Below are positions 8,333 through 17,962 of a stretch of DNA of 64,000 nt, one piece after another. The notes below the pieces were generated by a model. That model did not search any database and was not told the DNA's origin. It saw only the letters and a list, made by a program, of their open reading frames with translations. The stretch is from positions 141,813 to 205,812 of the forward strand of contig CAVPPW010000019.1 in the NCBI GenBank assembly GCA_963707445.1. The letters are read 5' to 3'. Source of the DNA: JALORV01 sp963707445. GTDB lineage: Bacteria > Pseudomonadota > Gammaproteobacteria > Burkholderiales > Burkholderiaceae_F. Every line of letters begins with the position of its first letter. Within the stretch, counting starts at the first letter, position 1. Position numbers and translations under genes: made by a program.

Positions 8333-8518
8333 GTCGCTCTTCAGATCCTCCGTCCGCGCGGATGCTAGTGGAGGTCGGCTCGATCGGCTACGGTGGGATG
8401 GCAGCAGCGCTCGCCGCCCCGAGACGCACACGCCGATACGCACAGGCGCTGTCGCGCTGGCGCGTGCGGCCGGTCCCGGCCAGAATGTTCGGCGGACGAG
8501 CGAACGTGGAGGTCAAGG

Positions 8519-8920
8519 ATGGGCGTTCTGGCACAGCCGACGCGGCAGGAGTTCACCGTCAGTCATCTCGACGAAGCAGTGTTCGAGGGCGGCGGCCTGC
8601 GGGACTACTCCGTCTACCGCGATCTCGGCATCGCGCGCGCGACGCACGGGCTGGCGACCGCGCATGTCATTCGCATGGTCGCGCCGTTCACCGAGGCGTT
8701 CGGCCAGCGGCACCACCATGACGTCGAGTTCCAGCTCGTCTATGTACTGAAGGGCTGGTTCAAGACCGAGTTCGAAGGTCACGGCGTACATCTGATGCGC
8801 GCAGGCTCGTGCTGGATCCAGCCGCCAGGAATCCGTCACAGAGTGCTCGGCTGGTCGGACGACTGCGAACTGCTCGAGATCATTTTTCCGGCCGAACACG
8901 ACACGGTCATCGATGAGTGA
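8519..8920 (+). CDS. Cupin-domain protein
   Basis: The start at 8519 is supported by GGAGG 8 nt upstream (TGGAGGTCAAGG). The 133-residue product is one small cupin barrel. Metal-binding residues appear as QRHHHDVEFQLVYVLKG (His-x-His and Glu, about residues 62-70), with the second motif GSCWIQPPGIRHRVLG supplying the last His. Such proteins are often dioxygenases, isomerases or ligand sensors. The gene is followed 33 nt later by an FAD amine-oxidoreductase gene in the same direction, suggesting a shared small-molecule oxidation role. It faces away from the sigma factor gene across a gap of about 185 nt. Confidence 0.85.
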   Translation: MGVLAQPTRQEFTVSHLDEAVFEGGGLRDYSVYRDLGIARATHGLATAHVIRMVAPFTEAFGQRHHHDVEFQLVYVLKGWFKTEFEGHGVHLMRAGSCWIQPPGIRHRVLGWSDDCELLEIIFPAEHDTVIDE

Positions 8921-8953
8921 TCGTGCCGGCCGCATCTCCGTCGCAGGCGCGTA

Positions 8954-10105
8954 TTGATTCAGCAGCTCGTCGTCGACGCTGACGTCGTCGTCATCGGCGC
9001 CGGCATCGCCGGTGCGTCGGTCGCATGCGAGCTCGCCGGGCGTTGCCGCGTCGTGCTGCTCGAGCGTGAAAGCCAGCCGGGCTACCACACGACCGGCCGC
9101 TCGGCGGCGCTCTTCACCGAGACCTACGGCAACGCCGTCATGCGGGCCCTGACGCGCGCCAGCAAGACGTTTCTACACTGCCCGCCCGCTGGGTTCGCCG
9201 ACGCGCAGCTGTTGTCACCGCGCGGCACGCTGCTGGTGGCAGCGTTTTCCGACCTGCCGAAACTGCAACAGCTGGCGGCCGACTGCTCGGCACTCGTGGC
9301 CAACCTTGCGTTGCTCGATGGGGCCGCTGTGCGCGCCCGCGTGCCGTGCTTTGCCGAAGATCAAGTCGCGGGTGGCCTGCTGGAGCCGGATGCGATGGAC
9401 ATCGATGTCCACGCGCTGCATCGCGGCTATCTGCGGACGCTCGCCGCGCGCGGCGGCGTCCTCGTGACCAGTGCCGAGGTGCTCGATCTGCAGCGCGATG
9501 GCGGCCGCTGGCGCCTGACTACGACCGCTGGCGAGTTCCGCGCCGATCGCGTCGTCAACGCGGCCGGCGCGTGGGCCGAGGAGATCGGCCGTCTCGCTGG
9601 AGCGCGTCCGATCGGACTCGTTCCCAAGCGCCGGACTGCGATCACGTTCGATCCTCCGGCCGGAGTCGATGTACGCCGTTGGCCGGCGGTGATCGAGGTC
9701 AACGAGACTTGGTACATCAAACCAGACGCAGGCCGGATCCTGGCCTCGCCCGCCGACGAGACACCATCGTTACCCTGCGATGCGCAGCCTGACGAATACG
9801 ACGTCGCCGTTCTGGTCGACCGCCTGAGCCGCTCGACCACTCTGAAAGTGCCACGCATCCATTCAAAGTGGGCCGGTCTGCGCTCCTTCGTGGCTGACAA
9901 GACGATCGTCGCCGGATTCGATCCGCAAGTACCAGGCCTGTTCTGGCTGGTAGGCCAGGGGGGCTACGGCATCCAGACCGCTCCAGCCATGGGCCGCGCG
10001 GCTGCGGCTCTGCTGCTGGACGGGGCTGTACCTGCAGACATCGGTGATTTCGGAATCGACCGGTCCACACTGGCTCCGGACCGCCTGATGGCTTCGCCGG
10101 ATTGA
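8954..10105 (+). CDS. FAD-dependent amine/D-amino-acid oxidoreductase (DAO family)
   Basis: A 383-residue flavoprotein. The N-terminal Rossmann motif VVVIGAGIAGASVACELA (residues 11-28) with Glu at the end of strand two (LLERES) binds FAD. The C-terminal GLFWLVGQGGYGIQTAPAMG is the second FAD-contact segment of DAO-type oxidases. The start is TTG at 8954, the first usable codon after the cupin stop, and the domain begins within 10 residues. The family oxidises glycine, sarcosine or D-amino acids. The HTTGRSAAL segment is typical of proteins annotated as FAD-binding oxidoreductases near glycerol-3-phosphate and amino-acid genes. Substrate undetermined. Confidence 0.86.
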   Translation: MIQQLVVDADVVVIGAGIAGASVACELAGRCRVVLLERESQPGYHTTGRSAALFTETYGNAVMRALTRASKTFLHCPPAGFADAQLLSPRGTLLVAAFSDLPKLQQLAADCSALVANLALLDGAAVRARVPCFAEDQVAGGLLEPDAMDIDVHALHRGYLRTLAARGGVLVTSAEVLDLQRDGGRWRLTTTAGEFRADRVVNAAGAWAEEIGRLAGARPIGLVPKRRTAITFDPPAGVDVRRWPAVIEVNETWYIKPDAGRILASPADETPSLPCDAQPDEYDVAVLVDRLSRSTTLKVPRIHSKWAGLRSFVADKTIVAGFDPQVPGLFWLVGQGGYGIQTAPAMGRAAAALLLDGAVPADIGDFGIDRSTLAPDRLMASPD

Positions 10106-10194
10106 ATCCTCAGCCCGCGAAGACGCCGCGCCGCGCATTCGCCCCGTGTATGTAAAGTGCGGGCCTCACGACTCGCATTCCGACCAGGCTACAC

Positions 10195-10443
10195 ATGGAA
10201 CCGGCAACCGATCGCCCCGCTCTGCCCGACCGGCTTTCAACCGACGCAAGCAGCCCGCATTACATCGCTGGCGTGCTCGAACACAACATCGGCATCCGCT
10301 TCAACGACAAGGAGCGTTCTGACGTCGAGGAATACTGCATCAGCGAGGGCTGGATCAAGGTGGCAGCGGGCAAGACGCTGGACCGCAAGGGCCGCCCGCT
10401 GCTGATCACCTTGAAGGGGAAGGTCGAGGCCTACTATCGCTGA
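10195..10443 (+). CDS. DUF3297 family protein
   Basis: This 82-residue protein matches the DUF3297 pattern: ALPDRLSTD at the N-terminus, then GIRFNDKERSDVEEYCISEG and a C-terminal ending on KGRPLLITLKGKVEAYY. It is small, soluble and widespread in proteobacteria, and I know of no established function. The whole domain fits the family length, so the ATG at 10195 is credible. It stands alone between an oxidoreductase gene on the same strand and a CBS protein gene that converges on it. Confidence 0.88.
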   Translation: MEPATDRPALPDRLSTDASSPHYIAGVLEHNIGIRFNDKERSDVEEYCISEGWIKVAAGKTLDRKGRPLLITLKGKVEAYYR

Positions 10444-10489
10444 TCCGCGTTGCTTTACGACGCTGCGCGGGCCACGGCGCTCTGCCGGC

Positions 10490-11080
10490 TCATGCCAGCA
10501 TCTTCACGACCTCGGCAAACGTGTTGGCCACCTCGGTGACCGGCACTGGCATGCCGAGCTGCCGCTCGATCTGTGTCCGCGACACGACGCCGCGTACGCG
10601 TCCCGGCGCAGCGGCTGACGAAAGCTCCGTCACAAGCAGGTGATTTCTGCCGTAGCGCCGCAGTGTGGCAATCACATTGCTCACCGTGGCGAATCTCATC
10701 ACGGCGAAGTCGATCGCGTCCAGTTCCGACAGCGGCGTCATCACATGAGACACCGTCAGCTCGTCGTAACGCAGATTGCGCTGCTGCACGAGGCGCAGTT
10801 GCGCGTCGCTGTGCAGGTCCGTCGACGTCACCAGCCCCTCGATGGCCGGCATCTCGCGGACGACGAACAGCATCCGCACGCCCTGATAAATCATGAACTG
10901 CTCGGCCTGGCGCAGTGTGGTCGACGGGCTCGTCGTCGCGGCCTTCACCTGCGTCAGGTCGGTCATCACCTCGAGCGCCGGTGACTCGAGCGAGACTGGG
11001 CTGGTCTGCCAATCGCGCGCCTGCGCGATCACGGTGCCGGGTTCCAGCAGTCTCGTCGGCAGCGGCGAGTTCCGATCCAT
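10490..11080 (-). CDS. Tandem CBS-domain protein
   Basis: A 196-residue protein with two CBS motifs: about residues 40-100 (MTDLTQVKAATTSPSTTLRQ through EGLVTSTDLHSD) and about 115-180 (VSHVMTPLSEL through RVRGVVSRTQIERQ). CBS pairs bind adenosyl nucleotides and regulate partner domains or proteins. This one has no attached catalytic domain, so it should act as a stand-alone sensor. The start at 11078-11080 is chosen because GAGG lies 5-8 nt before it and the upstream in-frame codons are Arg/Ser-rich and non-protein-like. No partner is evident nearby. Confidence 0.85.
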   Translation of the reverse strand: MDRNSPLPTRLLEPGTVIAQARDWQTSPVSLESPALEVMTDLTQVKAATTSPSTTLRQAEQFMIYQGVRMLFVVREMPAIEGLVTSTDLHSDAQLRLVQQRNLRYDELTVSHVMTPLSELDAIDFAVMRFATVSNVIATLRRYGRNHLLVTELSSAAAPGRVRGVVSRTQIERQLGMPVPVTEVANTFAEVVKMLA

Positions 11081-11322
11081 GGTTGCCTCGCTTTCCGGTG
11101 TCCGCGCCGGAACTGCCCGGCTGGGCACGCAGCGCGATTCTGAGCGCGAGAGCCGCCGACCGCAATGGCATCCCGGCCCAAACGCTGATCTATCCTGCCG
11201 CACGGCGTCACGGCACGCGCGAACGGACGACCGGACCAAGACGGTAGTATCGATTGCCACAGAACGGCGAGGCGCCTGCAGGCACGGTCGCGCGCCAAAT
11301 ACGAATTCAGGGAGAAGCTCAC

Positions 11323-13197
11323 GTGGATGTCCAACTGCGGCGCGCCTGCGCGACGCTTCTTTTCGCGGCCGTCAGCGCATCGGGCGCAGTCCGCGCCGCG
11401 GATGCCGGAGCACAGTGGGATCTGACCGAGTTGTACGCGACGCCGCAGGCATGGTCAGACGCGTACCAGCGCACCCGCAGCGCAGTGTCGACGCTTGACC
11501 GTTATAAGGGAACGCTGGGCACGAGCGCAGACGCGATGCTGGCGGCGCTCACCTCGATCAGCGACACGCGCAAGGAGGTGTCGCGCCTCTCCGTCTATGC
11601 CAGCCTGCGCTCGGACGAGGACCTGCGCGATGCGCCGAACCTCGAACGCCGCCAGCTGGCGGGCACGCTCTTCACCGAGCTTGCAGAAAGGACCGCGTGG
11701 CTCGCACCGGAGGTGCAGGCGATCGGCGAGTCGAAAGTGCAGTCGTTCATCGTGCAGTCGCCGGCGCTGAAGGCCCGCTTCGACTTCTTCCTGTCCGAAA
11801 CCCTGCGCGCCGCTCCGCACACGCTCGGGCTCGAAGCCGAATCGGTGCTCGCACGCACTGGAGACGTGCTGGGACAGCCGTTCAACGTGTATTCGCAGCT
11901 CGCCGACGCCGACCTGCCCTACCCGACGATCACGATCGCTGGACAGCAGGTCAAGCTGACGCAGTCGGAATACGAGAAGTACCGCAGTTCCGACGACCGT
12001 GCCGTGCGCAAGACCGTGTTCGATGCGTTCTGGACCACCTTCAAGAATTACCAGGGCTCGCTCGGTTCGACACTGACGACCCAGGTGATGGGTGACGTCT
12101 TCTCCGCGCGCGCACGGCGCTTCGACACTTCGCTGCAGCAGGCCCTGTTCGAGGACAACATGCCGGAGCAGGTGTACCGCACGCTGGTCGCGCAAGCCAA
12201 TGCCGGTCTGCCGACGCTGCATCGCTACCTGCGGCTGCGGAAGCGGCTGCTCGGCATCAGCGATGAGCTCGCCTACTACGACAACTATCCGTCGCTCGTG
12301 AAGCTCGCCACGCCACCGCGCTTCTCGCTCGAGGAGTCGCAGCGCCTGACGCTCGAGGCTCTCGCGCCGATGGGCAACGAGTACCTGACGATGCTCAAGC
12401 GCGGCTTTGCGTCGCGCTGGTCCGATCCCTACCCGCGCGCCGGCAAGCGCTCGGGCGCCTACGTGAGCGGTGGCGCGTACGACGTGCATCCGTACGTGCT
12501 GCTCAACCACAATGACGACTTCGAGTCGCTGTCGACTTACGCGCACGAATGGGGGCACGCGGTGCACACGATGCTCACGCGTGCGAACCAGCCGTACGAG
12601 AAGTCGAATTATTCGACCTTTATCGCCGAATCCGCATCGATCGCGAATGAATTGCTGCTCAGCGACTACCTGGTGCGCACCGCGAAGTCGCGGGACCAGA
12701 AGCTGTTTTACCTCGCCCAACAGCTCGAATCGATCCGGACCACGTTCTTCCGCCAGGTGCAGTTTGCCGAGTTCCAACTGCAGATGCACGAGGTGCGCGA
12801 ACGCGGTGAGCCGTTGTCCGGCGCGTCGCTGACCGAAAGCTACTGTGCGCTGCTGAAGCGCTACTACGGCGAGTCCGAGGGCATCATGAAGATCGATCCG
12901 CTGTACTGCAACGAGTGGGCCTACATCCCGCACTTCTACTTCGGCTACTACGTCTGGCAGTACGCGACATCGATGGCAGGTGCGGCCCAGTTCGCCGAGG
13001 AAATGCAGGGGGCGTCGAGCGCCCAGGCACGCGATCGCTTCGTCGCGATGCTGAAGGCTGGTGGTTCGGACTACCCCTATCAACTCTATCGCCGTGCCGG
13101 AGTCGACCTCAGCCAGCCCGCACCGTATCAGGCGTTGATCCGCAGGATGGAGCGGATCATGAACGAGATCGAGGCGCTGGAACCGCCGCGAAAGTAG
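11323..13197 (+). CDS. pepF: Exported oligoendopeptidase F (M3 zinc peptidase)
   Basis: A 624-residue M3-family metallopeptidase. The zinc site is YAHEWGHAVHTM (His at about residues 408 and 412, catalytic Glu 409), with the third ligand Glu in FIAESASIANELL about 25 residues later. The body and length fit oligoendopeptidase F, which cuts peptides of about 7-17 residues. The GTG at 11323 is chosen because AGGGAG precedes it and because it opens a signal peptide (VDVQLRRACATLLFAAV then ASGAVRAADA). The enzyme is therefore predicted in the periplasm, whereas the classical PepF is cytoplasmic. No frame break is seen in 1.9 kb. It stands alone as a transcription unit. Confidence 0.9.
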   Translation: MDVQLRRACATLLFAAVSASGAVRAADAGAQWDLTELYATPQAWSDAYQRTRSAVSTLDRYKGTLGTSADAMLAALTSISDTRKEVSRLSVYASLRSDEDLRDAPNLERRQLAGTLFTELAERTAWLAPEVQAIGESKVQSFIVQSPALKARFDFFLSETLRAAPHTLGLEAESVLARTGDVLGQPFNVYSQLADADLPYPTITIAGQQVKLTQSEYEKYRSSDDRAVRKTVFDAFWTTFKNYQGSLGSTLTTQVMGDVFSARARRFDTSLQQALFEDNMPEQVYRTLVAQANAGLPTLHRYLRLRKRLLGISDELAYYDNYPSLVKLATPPRFSLEESQRLTLEALAPMGNEYLTMLKRGFASRWSDPYPRAGKRSGAYVSGGAYDVHPYVLLNHNDDFESLSTYAHEWGHAVHTMLTRANQPYEKSNYSTFIAESASIANELLLSDYLVRTAKSRDQKLFYLAQQLESIRTTFFRQVQFAEFQLQMHEVRERGEPLSGASLTESYCALLKRYYGESEGIMKIDPLYCNEWAYIPHFYFGYYVWQYATSMAGAAQFAEEMQGASSAQARDRFVAMLKAGGSDYPYQLYRRAGVDLSQPAPYQALIRRMERIMNEIEALEPPRK

Positions 13198-13259
13198 TAC
13201 GGGGCAGGCGCCGCGCTTGCCTGCGCTGCCACTGTGCAGCTCATTGGTAGCGGTTCACG

Positions 13260-14269
13260 ATGAGGACGTTCGCGCGCGTAATGCGAGGCCGGCAGGCTGG
13301 GCCGCTGGTGGCTCGCCGCGCTGGCGCTCGCCGCGTCGGCCATGCTGATTCAACGCAAGAGCCGCGCGGTCGAAGCCGACTATCCGCCGCTCGGCACGTT
13401 CCTCGACGTCGACGGCGTGCGGCTGCACGTCCTGGTGCGCGGCAAGGGCGAGCCGCTGCTGCTGCTGCACGGCAACGGCAGCAACGTGCTCGATCTTGAA
13501 CTCTCGGGTCTGCTGGAGCGTGCAGCCGAGCGCTACCAGGTCATTGCGATCGATCGGCCGGGCTTCGGCTACAGCAGCCGTCCGCGAGGCACGGTGTGGA
13601 CGCCACAGGCGCAGGCACGGCTGATTCACGGCGCGCTGGCGCAACTGGGCGTCGTGCGCCCGATCGTCGCGGCCCATTCGACTGGGCACGCAGGTCGCGC
13701 TCGCTCTCGCGCTCGAATTCCCTGAAGACGTCCGCAGCCTGGCTCTGCTGTCGGGTTATTACTTCCCGTCGCTGCGGCCGGAACTGGCGCTGGCGACACC
13801 CGCGATGCCATTTATCGGTGCCGTGCTGCGACACACGCTCGCACCGTGGATCGGTCTACTCATCTGGCCGCTGCAGCTGCGGCGGCTGTTCGCTCCGGCT
13901 GAGGTGACCCCGTCGTTCCGGGCCTACCCTGCGTGGATGTCGCTGCGACCCAGCGCGCTGCGCGCGAGCGCGGCAGAAAGCGCGCTCGCGCCGATGGCTG
14001 CAGCCGCACTGCGACGACACTATCGCGAGCTGGCGGTGCCCGTCGTCATCCTCGCGGGTGCGGACGATCGTTTCATCGACCCCGGCTGGAACTCGGTCCG
14101 GCTGCATCGAGAGCTGCCGACGAGCGAGCTCACGCTTGCGCCCGGGGCCGGGCACATGGTGCATCACATCGTGCCCGAGGAAGTGATGACGGCGATCGAC
14201 GCGGCTGCGGCCGCGCCATGGCCGATCGTGGGGATCGAAGGCGAAGTCGAGCTGTATCCGGCGCCCTGA
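13260..14269 (+). CDS. Alpha/beta hydrolase with N-terminal membrane segment (reading frame broken)
   Basis: The protein begins with a hydrophobic N-terminus (GRWWLAALALAASAM) and then a standard alpha/beta hydrolase: oxyanion region PLLLLHGNGSN, nucleophile elbow VAAHSLGTQVALAL, acid VILAGADDRFID and His in GAGHMVHHIVP. Two frame changes are needed: about 13,290, to join the likely ATG at 13260 to the membrane segment, and about 13,684, between VAAHS and LGTQVAL. The reconstructed product is about 336 residues. It is probably anchored in the inner membrane and acts on an ester or similar substrate that cannot be specified. An alternative start inside the membrane segment is possible. Confidence 0.75.
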
Positions 14270-14421
14270 CCTGCCGCGACCGTCGCTCATCACGTGAGCG
14301 CGTCGATCGTGCGGCGGCGTCCGCGCTTTGTCGCAGCGACCTCGCCGCCGTCGCGGTCGATGACGACCATGCGCGCAGTCAGCTTCGCACGCCAGCGCTC
14401 GCTGCTACCACTGGAGTCCGC

Positions 14422-15147
14422 ATGGATGAATTCTCGAGCATCAAGCTGCCGCAGCGATATGCGCGCAGCGCCGGCGCGCTTTATCTCGTCATCATCGTCG
14501 TCGGGTTGCTGGGACAGGTGCTGGTCAAAGACCGGCTGATCGTCGCCGGCGATGCGGCCGCGACGGCAGCGAACATCACGGCATCGCAGACGCTATGGCG
14601 CATCACAGTGGCAGCAGAAATCGGTTACCTCGCGCTCGGCGTCATCCTGGCCTGGCTGCTCTATCTCCTGCTGCGGCCGATCAACCGCGACCTGGCGCTG
14701 CTTGGCGTTTTCTTCAACCTTGTGTCGATCGCGGTGGAGGTCGTCGCGCGTTCCAGCCTGCTCGCGACACTGGTAGTGCTCGGCCGGTCTCAGGCGCTCA
14801 CGGCGTTCGAGCCTCAGCAATTGCATGCGCTGGCCTACGTGACCCTCCGCATGCACGAGTATGGCTTCGGCCTGAGCCTGATTTTCTTCGCCTTCGTCTG
14901 TCTGATCTTCGGACACCTGATCCGAAAGTCGCAGTTTCTGCCGGCGCTGATCGGCACACTGCTGCAGATTGCCGGCGCGTGCTACCTCGTGAACAGCTTC
15001 GCGCTGCTCATCGCGCCTTCATTGGCCCGCGCGCTGTTTCCCGCGATCCTGCTGCCGCCGTTTATCGGCGAATCGGCGCTTTGCCTCTGGCTGCTGCTTA
15101 AGGGTGTCGATGTGCCCAGGTGGACTGAGGCAGTGGCTCAGCGCTGA
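14422..15147 (+). CDS. DUF4386-type integral membrane protein
   Basis: A 241-residue protein with about six transmembrane helices, starting MDEFSSIKLPQRYARSAGAL. The opening helix followed by the short loop around LIVAGDAAATAANITAS, then WRITVAAEIGYLALG, is the pattern I associate with DUF4386 proteins, which have no known function. The ATG at 14422 follows a 150-nt gap and immediately precedes the hydrophobic part. No conserved catalytic residue is apparent. The gene converges on the M23 peptidase gene. Confidence 0.75.
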   Translation: MDEFSSIKLPQRYARSAGALYLVIIVVGLLGQVLVKDRLIVAGDAAATAANITASQTLWRITVAAEIGYLALGVILAWLLYLLLRPINRDLALLGVFFNLVSIAVEVVARSSLLATLVVLGRSQALTAFEPQQLHALAYVTLRMHEYGFGLSLIFFAFVCLIFGHLIRKSQFLPALIGTLLQIAGACYLVNSFALLIAPSLARALFPAILLPPFIGESALCLWLLLKGVDVPRWTEAVAQR

Positions 15148-15205
15148 CGCGATCGGCCGCTTTCGGCCGATATCCAGATTGCTCACGCCACCACACGGGG
15201 CCAAC

Positions 15206-16628
15206 TCATCGTCCCCGCTTTCCCCCGCCCTTGCGCGCTCCCTTCACCGGCTTCTGCGCCTCGGCGATCTCCTGCCCGCTGCGCCCTTCAAGCTTGGGCG
15301 TGATGTTGTCGTCGATCCACTTCTGGTCCCACCACTCCACCGGCAGCACAGCGACGCCGTCGAGATAGATGCCGAAATGCAGATGGTCGCCGGCCGCGAG
15401 CCCGGTCTCACCGGTCTTGCCGAGGATCTGCCGCTTGGTGACGGAATCGCCGGCCTTGACGTCGATCGAGCTGAGATGTGCGTAGAGCGTGAAGAGCCCG
15501 AGCCCGTGGTCGAGGATGACGGTGTTGCCGTAGATGCCGAGGTCGCCGGTGAATGCCACCGTGCCGCTGTTGGCAGCCTCGACCGGGTAGTTCTTCGTGA
15601 CCGACAGGTCGTAGCCGAGGTGATACGCAGTATCGATCGGCGCGGCCGTTGTACGTGTAGGTGCGCTGGTCCGCGAAGTTCGCCTCGACCTTCGAGTTGC
15701 TCAACTGCGAGAACGCGCCCTTCCAAAGCATCGCGGGCGTGGCCTTCTTCGTGATCTCGGTGATCTGGTCCTCGTTTTCCTTGCGCAGCCGCTTGTTCAC
15801 CGCGACGAAGACGTCCGTCGACGCGCCCTGCCGTGCGGCGGCGTCTGTGAGCAGCGGCGCCACCTTGTTTTGCAGGAAGCTATCCGACAAGGCGATGGTG
15901 CTTTTCTTGTACTTGACGTTCTTGAGCTCGTAGGCGAGCCGCATCGTCGCGCGTATTGCCGGCCTTGTCGGTGGCGACCAGCGTGGCCCTCGCTTCCGGT
16001 GCGGTGTCGTACGGATGCGCGAAGAGTGCCAGGACGTAGTCCGGGTGGCCCTTCACCTGGCCCGGGAAGCCCGGGAAGAAATGGTCGCCGACCTTCACCC
16101 CGCTGCTCGCCGTGTCGGCCGACGCCTTGTAGACGATCACGCCCACGCCGCCGAAATTGACGTAGCGGTCGTCGGCGATGACTTCGAGCGTGGGCGGCGT
16201 GGTGTCGATCGTGATGTTCTTTTCGAGCACGGCCTCGTTGCCACGCCACAGCGAGGCATCGCGTGCGGTGACGCGAAGCACGGCGGGTCCTTCCTTCAAG
16301 CCGGACACCTTCGCCAGGTTCACCTCGAACTTCTTCTCGCCCACCGACTGGGCGAACTGCTCGGACGGCGAGACTGTGCTCTGTCCCGCCCTGGGACAGC
16401 GTCGCCGTGACCGATTTCAAGCCCGTCCCCTTGTCCGTGACCTGGATCTCGAGCGGTGCCAGGCCCATCACGTCCACATCGGGGGAGACGACGATCTGCG
16501 GCGGCTCCGATTCGAAGCGCGGCCGTAGGAAGACACCGCCGCCGACCAGCGCGGCGATGACGATCACAAGGAGGACGACAATGAGGAATACTTTGGCGCG
16601 GCGTCGATCGGACGGAGAAGGCGTTCAT
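15206..16628 (-). CDS. Membrane-anchored M23 (LytM-type) metallopeptidase (reading frame broken)
   Basis: The reconstructed protein of about 474 residues has an N-terminal anchor (RRRAKVFLIVVLLVIVIAAL), a beta-rich middle with Ig-like stretches (ARDASLWRGNEAVLEKNITI) and a C-terminal M23 domain. In the peptidase domain the first zinc motif is HLGYD, the second His is in GLFTLYAHLSS and the last is GDHLHFGIYLDG, so the metal site is complete. A positively charged tail ends the protein. Frame changes are required at about 16,610, 16,390, 15,955 and 15,655. M23 enzymes cut peptidoglycan cross-bridges or activate amidases, so a periplasm-facing cell-wall role is inferred. Stop at 15206-15208. Confidence 0.78.
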
Positions 16629-17067
16629 GCGGGTTCTCGGAAGGATTGGCGGCGAGCGTGCTGACGATTGGCCGATCATCAGCTCGGTGAATTGCTCACT
16701 ACCGGCAGACCACAGCATAGCAACCGCATCGAAACTCGCCGCGCACGCACTTCTGTCCGCGACAGTCATCCCGTCTGTTCATCTTGCACGCCGCTTGACG
16801 AACGCTTGGCCATCTAACTCCGGTTAAGTGTTTGGGCTTTTGCGGCCGGAAGCCGCCCCGCAGCACCGTAATTCGACCTAAAACAGTCGCTTTGCCGACT
16901 CCTGCGGCGCGCTAGATTGGCTGCATGGTCATGGCGCCTCCTCTGCTGAGCGTGCCTTCGCCGAGGGAAGGCCGCCGCAACGCCCCACCAACCTGCTGAA
17001 CCCGCGGAAGATCAGTCTCAGATGACGCGTGCCCGTCTTGGAGCCGTATTGATGGGCGTTAGGCGCC
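16629..17067. other. Intergenic region without a recognised gene
   Basis: This stretch of 439 bases lies between the M23 peptidase gene, which reads away to the left, and the hypothetical gene that starts at 17068. None of the open frames looks like protein. It should hold divergent promoters, but I could not pick a convincing -35/-10 pair. The segment around 16,810-16,930 is locally less GC-rich than its surroundings. A GTTAGGC heptamer lies 8 nt before the start codon at 17068 but lacks a matching partner. Confidence 0.4.
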
Positions 17068-17763
17068 ATGCTTGCGACCGCCTCGCTTTCGCTGCGGCAC
17101 GCGTTGCCCGATCCGGCCGCACTGGTCGCTGATCTTCGACGCGAACCGGTGCAGGAGCCGACACAGGCGGCATCGTTCGAAACCAAGGTCGGCGGCGTCA
17201 CTTACTCGGTCAAACCGCTCGCCGACTACGAGATCTGGGGTTTGGTCGTCAGTAACCACGACTCCGACACTTGGTGGGACTGGATTCACAGCGCGTCCAA
17301 CGATCATCTGAACGTGGTTGACCTGTGTGTCGTCTTCGCCGAGAACGTGGAACGCGGCGCCTATGTCGGCCTGAACTATTCGAGCGGCCAGTTCGTCTGC
17401 TATGTCGAAACGTCTTCGTATGAAAGGTGGCGACACTTTTCGCTGCGAGCCCTTTCGAACAATCACCTGCTCGCCGATCGTCGATCGATCGTCTCCAAGC
17501 TGCGTGACGTGCAAGTCGGCGATCAGGTGCGCATCCGCGGTCGGCTCGCCGAGTACGCGCACAACCAGGGTTTCGCATTCAGACGAGGCACCAGCCTCAC
17601 GCGCGACGACACCGGCAACGGAGCATGCGAGACGATCTACGTCGAGGAAGTGGAAGTGCTCAGCGCGGGCGGCCAGCCATGGCGGTGGCTCCTTTGGCCG
17701 GCGATCGCCTTGGTCTTGAGCGGCCTGATTGTCTGGCTACGGTCGCCCTTCAGGGCCAGCTGA
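17068..17763 (+). CDS. Hypothetical protein with C-terminal transmembrane anchor
   Basis: A 231-residue protein starting MLATASLSLRHALPDPAAL. Most of it is a soluble, aromatic-rich domain (YEIWGLVVSNHDSDTWWDW, DQVRIRGRLAEYAHNQG). The RIRGRLAEY stretch resembles an OB-like strand turn. It ends with one hydrophobic helix (LLWPAIALVLSGLIVWLR) and a short basic tail, so it is predicted to be tail-anchored. The conserved-looking middle recalls uncharacterised proteins that use a similar NHDSDTWWDW-type segment, but I cannot name the family. It is transcribed in the same direction as the OmpH-like gene 200 nt downstream. Confidence 0.6.
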   Translation: MLATASLSLRHALPDPAALVADLRREPVQEPTQAASFETKVGGVTYSVKPLADYEIWGLVVSNHDSDTWWDWIHSASNDHLNVVDLCVVFAENVERGAYVGLNYSSGQFVCYVETSSYERWRHFSLRALSNNHLLADRRSIVSKLRDVQVGDQVRIRGRLAEYAHNQGFAFRRGTSLTRDDTGNGACETIYVEEVEVLSAGGQPWRWLLWPAIALVLSGLIVWLRSPFRAS

Positions 17764-17962
17764 GATCGCGGACGTTCGTTCCGCGACGTGCACTGCCGAG
17801 CAGCGTATCTTCGTCGCGCTCTGCCGCGCGCACATAGTCTTGTCTCGTCCGCCAGCCCGGCTAGCAGGCGCTATGGAGCACGTACTCCACGGTTTCCGCC
17901 CCGTTCCGGCGCACGCGGCTGCACAAACCGGTACGCTCGCGGTCTTGACTTTTGGAGACCGC

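Noticed and set aside
17040..17070. GTTAGGC heptamer just before the start codon at 17,068, reminiscent of an integron attC core
   Set aside because: No complementary RYYYAAC core is found at attC distance upstream, no imperfect palindrome joins them, and the gene is not followed by a second site. A chance match is likelier.
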